Below are positions 1 through 8,405 of a stretch of DNA of 64,000 nt, piece by piece. Position 1 is the first letter of the stretch. The number at the start of each line of letters is the position of its first letter. The notes beneath the pieces were generated by a model. It was not told where the DNA came from. It did not search any database and worked only from the letters and a program-made list of their open reading frames with translations. The position numbers and the translations under genes were made by a program. This DNA comes from Tomitella gaofuii (lineage in GTDB: Bacteria > Actinomycetota > Actinomycetes > Mycobacteriales > Mycobacteriaceae), in contig NZ_CP059900.1 of NCBI RefSeq assembly GCF_014126825.1, positions 3,672,954 through 3,736,953 on the forward strand, in the 5' to 3' direction.

Positions 1-933
1 GACCCGTTCGCGCACATACGATTCAGGCCCGATCAGGTTGACGGCCCGCACCAGCTCGTCCGGAATCGCCGCCGCGGCCTCCTCCTTCTTGCCGGCCAGG
101 TAGAGGTCCTGCACCACCTCGGCCTCCTTGCCGAAGCCGTACGTGGTGGCCAGCGTGTTGTAGAAGTTCTTGCCCTTGGCGCCCATGCCGCCGATGTAGA
201 GCGCCAGGTGCGGGCGCACCCAGTCGTGCATGTGGTCCACGTCGTCGCCGATGGCCACCGCCGGTCCCGCATACACCTCGAGCTCGCCCAACGACGGATC
301 GCGCTTGGCCTTGCCGGCCGCCAGCGCGTCGCCCCATGCATCCTGCGCCTTCTCCGGGTAGAAGAAGATCGGTTGCCAGCCTTCGGCCAGCTCCGCGGTG
401 AGCTCGACGTTCTTGGGCCCCAGGGCCGCGAGCACGATGGGGATCCGCTCGCGCACAGGGTGGTTGATCAGCTTGAGCGACTTGCCCAACCCGGTGCCCT
501 CGTCGGCCGGCAGCGGGATCCGGTATCGCTTGCCCTGGTGCTGCACCTTCTCACGACGCCACACCTGACGGCAGATGTCGATGATCTCGCGGGTGCGCCC
601 CAACGGTGCGTCGTACTTGACGCCGTGGAAGCCCTCGATGACCTGCGGCCCCGAGGCGCCGAGCCCCAGGGTGAAGCGCCCGTCGGAGACGTAGTCCAGC
701 CCGGCGGCGGTCATCGCGGTGAGCGTGGGCGTGCGCGTGTAGATCTGCAGGATCCCCGACGCCAGCTCCAGGCGCGTGGTGCGTGCCGCGAGGAACCCCA
801 ACTGGCTGACCGCGTCGAACGAGTACGCCTCCGGGACGAAGGCGATGTCGAGTCCCGCCCGTTCCAGGTCCGCCACCTCGGCGGCCGTCTCGGCGAATCC
901 GCCGCTGTAGTTGAGGGTCATGCCGACGCGCAT
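1..933 (-). CDS. LLM-class F420-dependent oxidoreductase (3' end outside window)
   Basis: The frame is open from an ATG at 933 through the left edge, giving 311 codons without a stop, so the C-terminus is missing. The protein starts MRVGMTLNYSGGF and has the luciferase-like monooxygenase pattern: an early conserved strand, then LASGILQIYTRTP, and GRFTLGLGASGPQVIEGF, which is typical of F420-dependent members of the Rv3520c type. Such enzymes use the deazaflavin F420 as hydride carrier in the cytosol; the substrate cannot be read from the sequence. It is transcribed away from the hydrolase gene at 1100, across a region holding a direct repeat and an inverted repeat. The family call is firm; the specific role is unknown. 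Confidence 0.88.
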   Translation of the reverse strand, partial: MRVGMTLNYSGGFAETAAEVADLERAGLDIAFVPEAYSFDAVSQLGFLAARTTRLELASGILQIYTRTPTLTAMTAAGLDYVSDGRFTLGLGASGPQVIEGFHGVKYDAPLGRTREIIDICRQVWRREKVQHQGKRYRIPLPADEGTGLGKSLKLINHPVRERIPIVLAALGPKNVELTAELAEGWQPIFFYPEKAQDAWGDALAAGKAKRDPSLGELEVYAGPAVAIGDDVDHMHDWVRPHLALYIGGMGAKGKNFYNTLATTYGFGKEAEVVQDLYLAGKKEEAAAAIPDELVRAVNLIGPESYVRERV

Positions 934-944
934 CAGTGCACCTC

Positions 945-986
945 TGTTCTCGATCAGGGTGGGTGGGTGTTCTCGATCATGGGTGG
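945..986. repeat. Short tandem direct repeat upstream of the F420 oxidoreductase
   Basis: The 12-mer TGTTCTCGATCA occurs at 945-956 and again at 968-979, 23 bp apart, and both copies run into similar G-rich sequence. It lies 12-53 bp upstream of the minus-strand start codon at 933. It could be a regulator binding pair or a small local duplication; no regulator is identifiable. Confidence 0.4.
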
Positions 987-1040
987 AGTCCGATCACACG
1001 CGAGTCTGCCACGTCGTGCCGGGGGTCACACAGGCAGTAC

Positions 1041-1060
1041 TATTGTTCACGGATACAATA
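1041..1060 (+). promoter_or_regulatory. Inverted repeat with -10-like hexamer upstream of hydrolase
   Basis: TATTGT (1041-1046) and ACAATA (1055-1060) form a perfect 6-bp inverted repeat around an 8-bp spacer. TACAAT at 1054-1059 resembles a -10 hexamer for the plus-strand gene starting at 1100. A promoter overlapped by a dimeric repressor site (TetR-like) fits the geometry, but no cognate regulator is adjacent. Confidence 0.4.
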
Positions 1061-1099
1061 CTGGTGTTCCCGGCCGGAGCAGACGAGATCGGAGCCGAA

Positions 1100-2218
1100 A
1101 TGACAGCGACGCTCGCCCCGCAGCGCGACGCACGTGGCCCGCAGGAACGCGGCACCCGCACCGCGGCCCTCACGCTGGCGGCCCGCAACGCGTGGGCGCT
1201 GACGCCGTTCGGCAACGGCATCGAGCGGCCGGCGCCGCTGCCGTCCACCGTGGTCCACGACGCGCACCACTGCACCGTCCGCCGGTACAGCGCGCCGGGG
1301 GCGGACGGGGCGCCGGTCCTGCTGGTGCCCCCGCTGGCCGTGTCCATCGACTGCTACGACCTGCGACCGGGGCAGAGCCTGGCCGCGCACTTCGTCGAAT
1401 CGGGCCGGCCCGTCTACGTCGTCGACTACGGCCGCATCCGGTACGCCGACCGTGACATGGGCTTCGACGACTGGTTCGCCCGCATCATCCCCACCGCGAT
1501 CGGAGCGGTGCTGCGCGACGCGGACAACGGCCCTGCCGCCGCCGATCCCACACTGGACCTCGTCGCCTGGAGCCTGGGCGGCACGCTCTCCCTGCTCACC
1601 GCCGCCCACTACCCCGAGCTGCCGATCCGGTCCATCGTCGCCATGGGCACGCCCATCGACTACGCGAAGAACCCGTCCATCGCGCCGCTGCGCGCCCTGG
1701 GCTCGCTCGCGCCGCTGCCGGTGGTCGGCGGAGTGGTGCGCACCGCCGGCGGCATCCCCTCGCCGCTGGTCAAGCTCAGCTACCGCTCGACGGCGCTGAC
1801 CCGGGAGCTGACGCGGCCGTGGTTCATCGCCAACAACCTCACCGACACCACGGCGCTCGCCCAGATGGAGGCGATCGACCGGTTCATGGCAGGAATGCCC
1901 GGGTACCCGGCACGCTTCTACACCCAGATGCACAAGAACCTCATCATGGGCAACGCGCTCGCATCAGGGCGCGTGCGCATGGGCGGACACGAGGTAGAGC
2001 TGGCCGACCTGCGGGTGCCGGTGCTCGCGATCTGCGGCGACACCGACGTGCTGGCGCCCGCGGCCAGCGTCGCGGCCGCCGCCGACGTGCTCACCGGCTC
2101 GCCGCGGGTACGGGTCGAGACTGTCCCGGGCAGCCATTTGGGCATGGTCGCCGGCAGCGGGGCGAGTGCGCACACGTGGCCGGTGATCGACCGGTTCCAC
2201 GCCGGCCTGCCCGGGTGA
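1100..2218 (+). CDS. Alpha/beta hydrolase of PHA-synthase/depolymerase-like type
   Basis: This 372-residue protein has an alpha/beta-hydrolase fold resembling the core of poly-hydroxyalkanoate synthases. An oxyanion strand (VLLVPPLAVS, about 73-82) is followed by a nucleophile elbow AWSLGG with Ser158, an Asp in ICGDTDVLAP and a His in PGSHLGMV near the C-terminus. A longer in-frame extension to 911 exists, but the ATG at 1100 is preferred because GGAG lies just upstream and homologous sequence begins after it. There is no signal peptide. It is convergent with ackA across a palindrome. It could be a thioesterase- or polymerase-like hydrolase; the substrate is not determinable. Confidence 0.8.
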   Translation: MTATLAPQRDARGPQERGTRTAALTLAARNAWALTPFGNGIERPAPLPSTVVHDAHHCTVRRYSAPGADGAPVLLVPPLAVSIDCYDLRPGQSLAAHFVESGRPVYVVDYGRIRYADRDMGFDDWFARIIPTAIGAVLRDADNGPAAADPTLDLVAWSLGGTLSLLTAAHYPELPIRSIVAMGTPIDYAKNPSIAPLRALGSLAPLPVVGGVVRTAGGIPSPLVKLSYRSTALTRELTRPWFIANNLTDTTALAQMEAIDRFMAGMPGYPARFYTQMHKNLIMGNALASGRVRMGGHEVELADLRVPVLAICGDTDVLAPAASVAAAADVLTGSPRVRVETVPGSHLGMVAGSGASAHTWPVIDRFHAGLPG

Positions 2219-2245
2219 ACCGCCGGCGCGCCACGGCGCCACCGC

Positions 2246-2297
2246 GCTCGGTATGTTCCTCGGTGCTCCGCGCCCGGATTCCACCGAAAAACGCCCC
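2246..2297. terminator. Imperfect palindrome at convergent gene ends (family B, copy 1)
   Basis: CGGTATGTTCCTCGGTG (2249-2265) can pair imperfectly with CACCGAAAAACGCCCCG (2282-2298). It sits in the short gap between the stop codons of the plus-strand hydrolase (2218) and minus-strand ackA (2307). A near-identical element lies at 9263-9312 in the same convergent context, so a bidirectional terminator-like role is likely. Confidence 0.5.
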
Positions 2298-2306
2298 GCG
2301 CGACGA

Positions 2307-3499
2307 CTACTCCACGAACTCCCAGGCGGCCTTCGCGATGGCGAGCTCCTCGTTCGTCGGCACCACCAGCACCGCGGTCTTCGATGCGGCGGTCGAGACC
2401 ACCCGTCCGTGGTCGCCGCGCACGCGGTTGACGGCCGGGTCCACCTCGATGCCGTACCCTTCGAGCCCGGCCAGCGCGTCCTCGCGCACGGATGCGGCGT
2501 TCTCGCCGACGCCGGCGGTGAACGTGATCGCGTCGACGCGTCCGAGCACCGCCATGTAGGCGCCGACGTATTTGCGCAGCCGGTGCACGTACACGTCGTA
2601 GGCGAGCGCCGCACGCGGATCACCGGCCTCCCGTCGTTCGGTGACGGTGCGGAAGTCGTTGACGCCGCTGAGCCCCTTGAGCCCCGAGCGCCGGTTGAGC
2701 AGCTCGTCGATGTCGGCGATGTCCATCCCGGCGTGCCGGCCCAGGTGCAGCAGCACCCCCGGGTCCACATCTCCGGGACGGGTGCCCATGACGAGCCCCT
2801 CGAGCGGCGTGAGCCCCATCGACGTCTCCACCGCCACGCCGCCGCGCACCGCCGAGGCCGACGCCCCGTTGCCCAGGTGCAGCACGATGGTGTTGACCTC
2901 GTCGCGGGGCCGCCCCAGCAGCCGTGCCGTCTCCTCGCTGACGTACTCGTGCGAGGTGCCGTGGAACCCGTAGCGCTGCACTCCGTATTCCTCTGCCACG
3001 TCCGCGTCGATGGCGTAGGCGGCGGCCGCGGGGGGCAGCGTGTGGAAGAAGCCGGTGTCGAACACGCCCACGTGCGGCACGTCGGGGAAGTGTTCGCGGG
3101 CCACCTCGATGCCGATGATGTTCGCCGGGTTGTGCAGGGGTGCGAGGTCGGCCAGCCGATCGATGGTCTCGACCACCCTCGGGCGTGATGAGTGTGGGCT
3201 GCGTGAACACCTTGCCGCCGTGCACGATCCGATGACCGACGGCCGCCACGCCCGCCTCGTCCAGGTCCAGCCCCGGTCTCGGCGAACGTGCGGTAGGCCA
3301 GTGTCAGCCCGTGCGTGTGGTCAGTGATCTCGCCCCGCCATTCGCTGGTGCGCCCGTCGTACTCGTGGGTGAGCCGGCCCTGCGGTTCGCCGATCTGCTC
3401 GACCAGACCGGACGCGACGGCACGTTCGCCGGCCACGTCGACCAATTCGTACTTGATCGACGATGATCCCGAGTTGATCACGAGCACAAGGCGGCTCAT
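2307..3499 (-). pseudogene. ackA: Acetate kinase, disrupted by two single-base frameshifts
   Basis: Acetate kinase makes acetyl phosphate from acetate and ATP and works with Pta. The N-terminus MSRLVLVINSGSSSIKYELV starts at 3499, overlapping the pta stop by 4 bp (ATGA). Translation then needs three frames: the start frame, a middle frame carrying [15 protein letters not shown], and a third frame carrying [25 protein letters not shown] and [15 protein letters not shown] to the stop at 2307. Each change is explained by one extra C on the plus strand: in the run 3271-3274 and in the run 3176-3178. With both removed the protein would be 396 residues, the normal family length, with all motifs present. 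Either this is recent decay or there are two homopolymer errors in the assembly. Confidence 0.9.
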
Positions 3500-5643
3500 C
3501 GGCCAGCCCCTTCCGTCGGGTCGGAGGCGCGGCCGGACACCTGCGCCTGGATCGCGGTGATCGCCACGGTGTTGACGATGTCCTCCACCAGCGCGCCGCG
3601 CGAGAGGTCGTTGACGGGCTTGCGCAGCCCCTGCAGCACCGGCCCGATGGCCACCGCCCCCGCCGTCCGCTGCACCGCCTTGTAGGTGTTGTTGCCCGTG
3701 TTGAGGTCCGGGAAGACGAGCACCGTCGCCCGCCCGGCCACCGCCGACTCCGGCATCTTGGCCGCCGCCACCGACGGTTCGACGGCCGCGTCGAACTGGA
3801 TGGGCCCCTCCACGGGCAGCCCGGTGCCCCGTTCGCGCACCAGCGCGGTGGCGGCGCGCACCTTGTCGACGTCGGCGCCCGAGCCCGATTCGCCCGTCGA
3901 GTACGACAGCATCGCCACGCGCGGGTCGATGCCGAACTGCGCCGCCGTGCGCGCCGACGAGACGGCGATGTCCGCGAGCTGCTCGGCGGTGGGGTCGGGC
4001 ACCACCGCACAGTCGCCGAAGGCGAGCACCCTGTCCGCCAGGCACATCAGGAAGATCGACGACACCGTGGACACGTCCGGCAGCGTCTTGATGATCTCGA
4101 ACGCGGGGCGGATCGTGTGGGCGGTGGTGTGCGCGGCACCGGAGACCATGCCGTCGGCCGCGCCCATGTGCACCATCATCGTGCCGAAATACGACGAGTC
4201 GCGCATCACCTCCGCGGCCACGTCCTCGGTGACGCCCCGGTGCGCGCGCAGCCGCGCGTACTCCGTGATGAAACCGTGCCGCAGCGTGGAGGACGCCGGA
4301 TCGATCACCTGCGCACCGTCGAGCTCCAGACCGAGCTCCGCGGCGCGCTGGCGCACGCGGGTCTCGTCGCCGAGGATCGACAGGTCGACGATGCCGCGCC
4401 GGATCAGCCGGCCGGCGGCGCGCAGGATCCGATCGTCGTCGCCTTCGGGCAGCACGATGCGGCGCCGGTCGGCACGGGCCCGCGCCAGCAACCGGAACTG
4501 GAACATCTGCGGCGTCACGATCTGCGGAATGTCCACCCGCATGAGGTCGCGCAGCGCCTCGCCGTCGACGTGCCGTTCCATCAGGTCCAGCGCGGTGTCC
4601 ACCTTGCGCAGCGACGACGGGGTCATCTGGCCGCGGGTCTGCGACGCGATGGCCGCGGTGGCGAACGTGCCCTGCTCGCAGCGGATGAGCGGCAGCCGCG
4701 GCTTGGTGCCCTTGACCAGAGCGTCGATCGCCGGGTGGGGCTGCAGTCCGCCGTTGAGCACGATGCCCGCGAGCGACGGGAACCCCTCGGCCTCGTGGGC
4801 GGCCACCAACGCCAGCAGCGCGTCCGAACGGTCGGCGGGCACGATCACCACCTGCCCCTCGGTGATGCGCTCCAGGATGTGCTCGGCCGTCATGCCGCCC
4901 ACCATCACGCTGGTGGCCTCGCGGGCGAGCAGCGCCGGGTCGCCCGCGTAGACGGTGCCGCCCACCGCGGTGCACAGCTCGGCCATCGTCGGCGCGAACA
5001 ACACCGGCACCTCCGGCAGCGCCCAGGCCGGCAGCCCGGTGCCGCGCAGCGCTGCCACCATCGCGTCGAGGCCGTCCGGATCGCACTGGTTGGCCACGAC
5101 GCCCACCACGTGCGCCTGCGCCGAGCGGATCTCGGCGATGCTGTGCGACGCGAGCTCCGCCGTCGCCCCCGGCTCCCGGTCGTGCCCGCTCACCGCCAGC
5201 AGCACCCGCGCACCCAGGTTGACGGCGATGCGCGCGTTGTAGGCGAGCTCCGACTGGTTGACCACGTCGGTGTGGTCGCTGCCCACGATGACGACGGCGT
5301 CGGAGCAGGCCCGCACCTCGTGGTAGCGGGCGACGATCTCGCTCAGCGCCGCCTCCGGGTCGGCGTGCACCTGGTCGTAGGTGACGCCGACGCAGTCGGC
5401 GTAGTCGAGGCTGGCCGTCGCGTGCCGCACGAGCAGCTCGAGGATGCGGTCGGGACCGTCCGCGCTGCGGGTGATCGGCCGGAACACGCCCACCCGCGCG
5501 CCCGACTCGGCGAGCAGGTGCAGCAGGCCGAGCGCGATCGCCGACTTGCCGGTGTTCCCCTCGGCCGAGGCGAGGAAGACGCTCGGCGCCGGGGACTCGG
5601 AGACCGGGCGCGGCGGCGCGGCTGAAGGAGACTCAGAGGGCAT
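3496..5643 (-). CDS. pta: Phosphate acetyltransferase, long form
   Basis: Pta interconverts acetyl-CoA and acetyl phosphate in the cytosol. The 715-residue protein is the long form. It has an N-terminal P-loop-like region (SVFLASAEGNTGKSAIALG, about 20-40), a central DRTGG-type regulatory region, and a C-terminal phosphotransacetylase domain (about 390-705) with IVLPEGDDDRILRAA and TGESGSGADVDKVRAA. The ATG at 5643 is chosen; a GTG lies directly before it. It overlaps ackA by 4 bp. fgd, pta and ackA run the same way, as in the mycobacterial fgd1-pta-ackA operon, but an IS element now begins 16 bp upstream of this start and separates pta from fgd. Confidence 0.95.
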   Translation of the reverse strand: MPSESPSAAPPRPVSESPAPSVFLASAEGNTGKSAIALGLLHLLAESGARVGVFRPITRSADGPDRILELLVRHATASLDYADCVGVTYDQVHADPEAALSEIVARYHEVRACSDAVVIVGSDHTDVVNQSELAYNARIAVNLGARVLLAVSGHDREPGATAELASHSIAEIRSAQAHVVGVVANQCDPDGLDAMVAALRGTGLPAWALPEVPVLFAPTMAELCTAVGGTVYAGDPALLAREATSVMVGGMTAEHILERITEGQVVIVPADRSDALLALVAAHEAEGFPSLAGIVLNGGLQPHPAIDALVKGTKPRLPLIRCEQGTFATAAIASQTRGQMTPSSLRKVDTALDLMERHVDGEALRDLMRVDIPQIVTPQMFQFRLLARARADRRRIVLPEGDDDRILRAAGRLIRRGIVDLSILGDETRVRQRAAELGLELDGAQVIDPASSTLRHGFITEYARLRAHRGVTEDVAAEVMRDSSYFGTMMVHMGAADGMVSGAAHTTAHTIRPAFEIIKTLPDVSTVSSIFLMCLADRVLAFGDCAVVPDPTAEQLADIAVSSARTAAQFGIDPRVAMLSYSTGESGSGADVDKVRAATALVRERGTGLPVEGPIQFDAAVEPSVAAAKMPESAVAGRATVLVFPDLNTGNNTYKAVQRTAGAVAIGPVLQGLRKPVNDLSRGALVEDIVNTVAITAIQAQVSGRASDPTEGAGR

Positions 5644-5659
5644 CACCCCAGACTAGTGG

Positions 5660-5677
5660 CAATGCCGCGCAGTTAGT
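5660..5677. repeat. Left terminal inverted repeat of the IS4-family element
   Basis: CAATGCCGCGCAGTTAGT matches the complement of 7149-7166 exactly over 18 bp, and partial similarity continues inward for about 12 more bases. Confidence 0.95.
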
Positions 5678-5723
5678 GGTGTGGCTGGTGTGGCAAGTGT
5701 GACTGCGGCGTGTCGGGCGAAGA

Positions 5724-5792
5724 GCAACGGAACTCCACGGTAGGCAAGGGGTGTCCTCACAAGACGCCCTGCTACCAAAGGAGTTCCGTTGC
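5724..5792 (+). promoter_or_regulatory. Hairpin masking the transposase ribosome site and start codon
   Basis: GCAACGGAACTCC (5724-5736) is perfectly complementary to 5780-5792. The second arm contains part of the AAAGGAG ribosome site (5777-5783) and the TTG start codon (5789-5791). The intervening bases, GGTAGGCAAGGGGTGTC against GACGCCCTGCTACC, also pair with few mismatches, giving one long stem-loop. Transcripts entering from outside the element would carry both arms and hide the start. IS10 and IS50 are known to limit transposase made from read-through RNA in this way; applying that here is inference. Confidence 0.7.
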
Positions 5793-7153
5793 CGTCCCAG
5801 TCTGTCATCCCTGCCCCGCTGCCCGCGCCGGCGGATCCCTTCGCCGCGGGTCATCTCGGCGAGTTGACCCGGATCGTGTCATTCGATCTGGTCGACGCGG
5901 CGATCGAGGCTGCCGGAGCGGCGCAGAAACGGGTGCGCCGCCTGCCCACCCGGGTGGTGATGTACGTGCTGCTCGCGGGGGTGCTGTTCACTGGCGTGGG
6001 CTACCAGCAGGTACTGGCGCGCCTGGCCCGCGGCGCCGGCCTGAGCCTGACCACGCCCGGTAGCTCGGCGTTGTCCCAGGCGTTCCGGCGGATCGGCACC
6101 GGCCCGCTTGCCGAACTGTTCGACCTGGTCCGCGGCCCGGCGGCCGGGTCCTCGCGCTGGCGGGGCCTGCTGGTGTGCGCGATCGACGGCACCACGATGT
6201 TCGTGGCGGACACCGGCGCCAACACCGGCGCGTTCGGCCGCCAGTCCGGCCGCCCTGACGCACCGGCCGGATACCCGATGCTGCGGCTGGTGAGCATCGT
6301 CGCATGCGGCACCCGCACGGTCATCGACGCCGTGTTCGGCTCCTACCGGGCCGGGGAGACCACCTACGCCCCCGCCCTGACGAACAGTCTGCGCCCCGGC
6401 ATGCTGCTGCTGGGCGACCGCAACTTCGCCGCCGCCGCCCTGATCGAGCAGTTCGCCGCCACCGGCGCAGACCTGCTCATACGGTGCAAGAACGCCCGCA
6501 GGTTCGAGGTCCTCGAGCGCCTGGACGACGGCACCCAGATCGTGGCCATCGGCGATCTGCGGGTGCGCCTGATCGACGCCCAGATCACCGTCGATCTCGA
6601 CCCGGCCGGCGGCCGGCGCACCGGCACCTACCGTCTGATCACCACGCTGACCGACCCGGACCGCTACCCCGCACGGCAGATCGTGCAGCTCTACCACCAG
6701 CGATGGGAGATCGAGACCAGCTACCGGGAGACCAAAGCGACGATCCTCGCGGGCCGGGTCCTGCGAGCACGCACCCCGGCCGGCGTCGCCCAGGAGGTCT
6801 ACGCCGTCCTGATCGTCCACCAGGCGCTGCGCACCGCGATCGCCGACACCGCCCTGGCCGCCGGCGACATCGCTCCCGACCGGCTCAGCTTCACCATCGC
6901 CCTGACCACCGCCCGCGACGCTATCCACGATGCGGGTCTCATCCTCGCCGGGCCCTGCACCGACCTGACCGGCCGCATCGGGCGAGCAGCACTGGCAGCG
7001 GTCATGCCCGCCCGCCGATCACGCTCGAGCCCCAGAGTCACGAAACGGGCCATCTCCAAACACCGCGCGAAAGGCAACGTCGACCGCACGAACTATCGGA
7101 CCCGCATCACGACACACCTACCGGGCATCATTGACACCAGACACGACAACTAA
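5789..7153 (+). CDS. IS4-family transposase
   Basis: This 454-residue DDE transposase cuts and joins the ends of its IS. Catalytic residues are visible: Asp133 in AIDGTTMF, Asp210 in LLLGDRNF and Glu309. The last is within the IS4 signature Y302-x2-R305-x3-E309-x6-K316, which matches perfectly. An N-terminal domain (about 20-115) precedes the catalytic core, as usual in this family. The start is TTG with AAAGGAG six bases upstream. The gene is complete, so the element is probably still active. The ribosome site lies inside a strong hairpin. Confidence 0.95.
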   Translation: MPSQSVIPAPLPAPADPFAAGHLGELTRIVSFDLVDAAIEAAGAAQKRVRRLPTRVVMYVLLAGVLFTGVGYQQVLARLARGAGLSLTTPGSSALSQAFRRIGTGPLAELFDLVRGPAAGSSRWRGLLVCAIDGTTMFVADTGANTGAFGRQSGRPDAPAGYPMLRLVSIVACGTRTVIDAVFGSYRAGETTYAPALTNSLRPGMLLLGDRNFAAAALIEQFAATGADLLIRCKNARRFEVLERLDDGTQIVAIGDLRVRLIDAQITVDLDPAGGRRTGTYRLITTLTDPDRYPARQIVQLYHQRWEIETSYRETKATILAGRVLRARTPAGVAQEVYAVLIVHQALRTAIADTALAAGDIAPDRLSFTIALTTARDAIHDAGLILAGPCTDLTGRIGRAALAAVMPARRSRSSPRVTKRAISKHRAKGNVDRTNYRTRITTHLPGIIDTRHDN

Positions 7154-7166
7154 CTGCGCGGCATTG
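7149..7166. repeat. Right terminal inverted repeat of the IS4-family element
   Basis: Exact complement of 5660-5677. The transposase stop codon TAA (7151-7153) is inside it, and the 10-bp target duplication AGACTAGTGG follows at 7167-7176. Confidence 0.95.
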
Positions 7167-7219
7167 AGACTAGTGGCGCGCGCCATCCGCCCGGTCCCCC
7201 GATCCGGGGGTGCCCGGCG

Positions 7220-8236
7220 TCAGCTCAGCGCGCGCAGGCGCGGCGCCAGGTCGCGCTCGAACAGCTCGAGGAACCGCCGCTGGTCGTGGCCGGGCGCGTG
7301 GAACACCAGGTGGTTCAGGCCGGCGTCGATGTACTGGCGCACCTGTTCCACCGCGTCGTCCGGGTCGGAGGCGACGATCCATCGCTTGGCGATCTGCTCG
7401 ATGGGCAGCGCGTCGGCGGCCCGCTCCATCTCGATCGGGTCGTCGATGGAGTGCTTCTGCTCGGCGGTGAGCGACAGCGGCGCCCAGAAGCGGGTGTTCT
7501 CCAGCGCCATGTCCGGGTCGGTGTCGTAGGAGATCTTGATCTCGATCATCTTGTCGATCTCGTCGACGTCGCGCTCCTTCTTGGCCGCACCCTCCGCGAC
7601 GGCGGGCATGAGCTTGTCGGTGTAGAGCTCCATGCCCTTGCCGGAAGTGCAGATGAAGCCGTCGCCCGCACGCCCGGCGTACCGCGCGACGACGGGGCCG
7701 CCCGCCGCGATGTAGACGGGGATGCCGCCCTCGGGCACGTCGTAGATGGAGGCGCCGGACGTCGAGTAGTACTCGCCGTCGAAGTCCACGCGGTCGCCGG
7801 TCCACAGCTCGCGCATGAGGCGCACCGACTCGCGCAGCCGGGCGAAGCGCTCCTTGAACGCCGGCCATTCGCCTTTGTATCCGGTGGCGATCTCGTTGAG
7901 CGCCTCGCCGGTGCCCACGCCCAGCATCACCCGGCCCGGGAAAAGGCAGCCCATGGTGGCGAACGCCTGGGCCACCACCGCCGGGTTGTAGCGGAAGGTC
8001 GGCGTCATCACCGACGTGCCCAGCTGCAGGCGCTCGGTGCGCTCGCCCACCGCGGCCATCCACGCCAGCGAGAACGGCGCGTGCCCGCCCTCGTGCCGCC
8101 ACGGCTGGAAGTGGTCGGACACCGTCGCCGAATCCATCCCGTGGCGCTCCGCCGCCACCGCGATCTCCACGAGTTCACGCGGATCGAACTGTTCCGCAGA
8201 CGCCTTGTAGCCGAGCTTGAGCGGGCGCTTCGCCAT
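7220..8236 (-). CDS. fgd: F420-dependent glucose-6-phosphate dehydrogenase
   Basis: FGD oxidises glucose-6-phosphate to 6-phosphogluconolactone and reduces cofactor F420, supplying reduced F420 to the many F420-dependent reductases of mycobacteria-like bacteria. The 338-residue protein begins [17 protein letters not shown] and keeps the hallmarks [31 protein letters not shown] and CTSGKG, at full family length. An upstream in-frame extension to 8461 is rejected because homology begins at this ATG, with AGGAGG upstream. It is the natural first gene of a fgd-pta-ackA operon, but transcription now has to cross a 1.5-kb IS to reach pta. Confidence 0.95.
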   Translation of the reverse strand: MAKRPLKLGYKASAEQFDPRELVEIAVAAERHGMDSATVSDHFQPWRHEGGHAPFSLAWMAAVGERTERLQLGTSVMTPTFRYNPAVVAQAFATMGCLFPGRVMLGVGTGEALNEIATGYKGEWPAFKERFARLRESVRLMRELWTGDRVDFDGEYYSTSGASIYDVPEGGIPVYIAAGGPVVARYAGRAGDGFICTSGKGMELYTDKLMPAVAEGAAKKERDVDEIDKMIEIKISYDTDPDMALENTRFWAPLSLTAEQKHSIDDPIEMERAADALPIEQIAKRWIVASDPDDAVEQVRQYIDAGLNHLVFHAPGHDQRRFLELFERDLAPRLRALS

Positions 8237-8405
8237 GTCCAGATCCTCCTCGCCGATGACAGTCAGCCTCGATTCAACCATCGACGCCCGCGGACCACGC
8301 GCCGCCACTTGCTCACCGGAATACGCGACGACGCGCGGCGGCCGGCCCGCTGCTGCCAGAATCCCATTGACGACACCCCGACGCCGCCCGCAGGAGGGAC
8401 CACCC

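Larger units (their letters stand above)
5660..7166 (+). mobile_element. Complete IS4-family insertion sequence, 1507 bp
   Basis: The element is bounded by perfect 18-bp inverted repeats CAATGCCGCGCAGTTAGT (5660-5677) and its complement (7149-7166). It is flanked by the 10-bp direct repeat AGACTAGTGG at 5650-5659 and 7167-7176, a target duplication of the size usual for IS4 elements. The single transposase gene fills it, and its TAA stop lies inside the right repeat. It is inserted in the roughly 56-bp space that would otherwise separate fgd (stop 7220) and pta, in the opposite orientation to those genes. Intact ends, an intact gene and an exact target duplication suggest recent insertion. 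Confidence 0.96.

Noticed and set aside
1964-5086. Long minus-strand open frame (1040 codons) across pta and ackA
   Set aside because: It is the shadow frame of pta joined to ackA pieces. Its composition is Arg/Gly/Ala-rich without domains, and only the short in-frame N-terminal segment of AckA is real.
5650-7176. Possible composite transposon or genomic island
   Set aside because: There is only one IS copy, with its own target duplication, and flanking genes belong to one conserved operon, so nothing but the IS itself was inserted.
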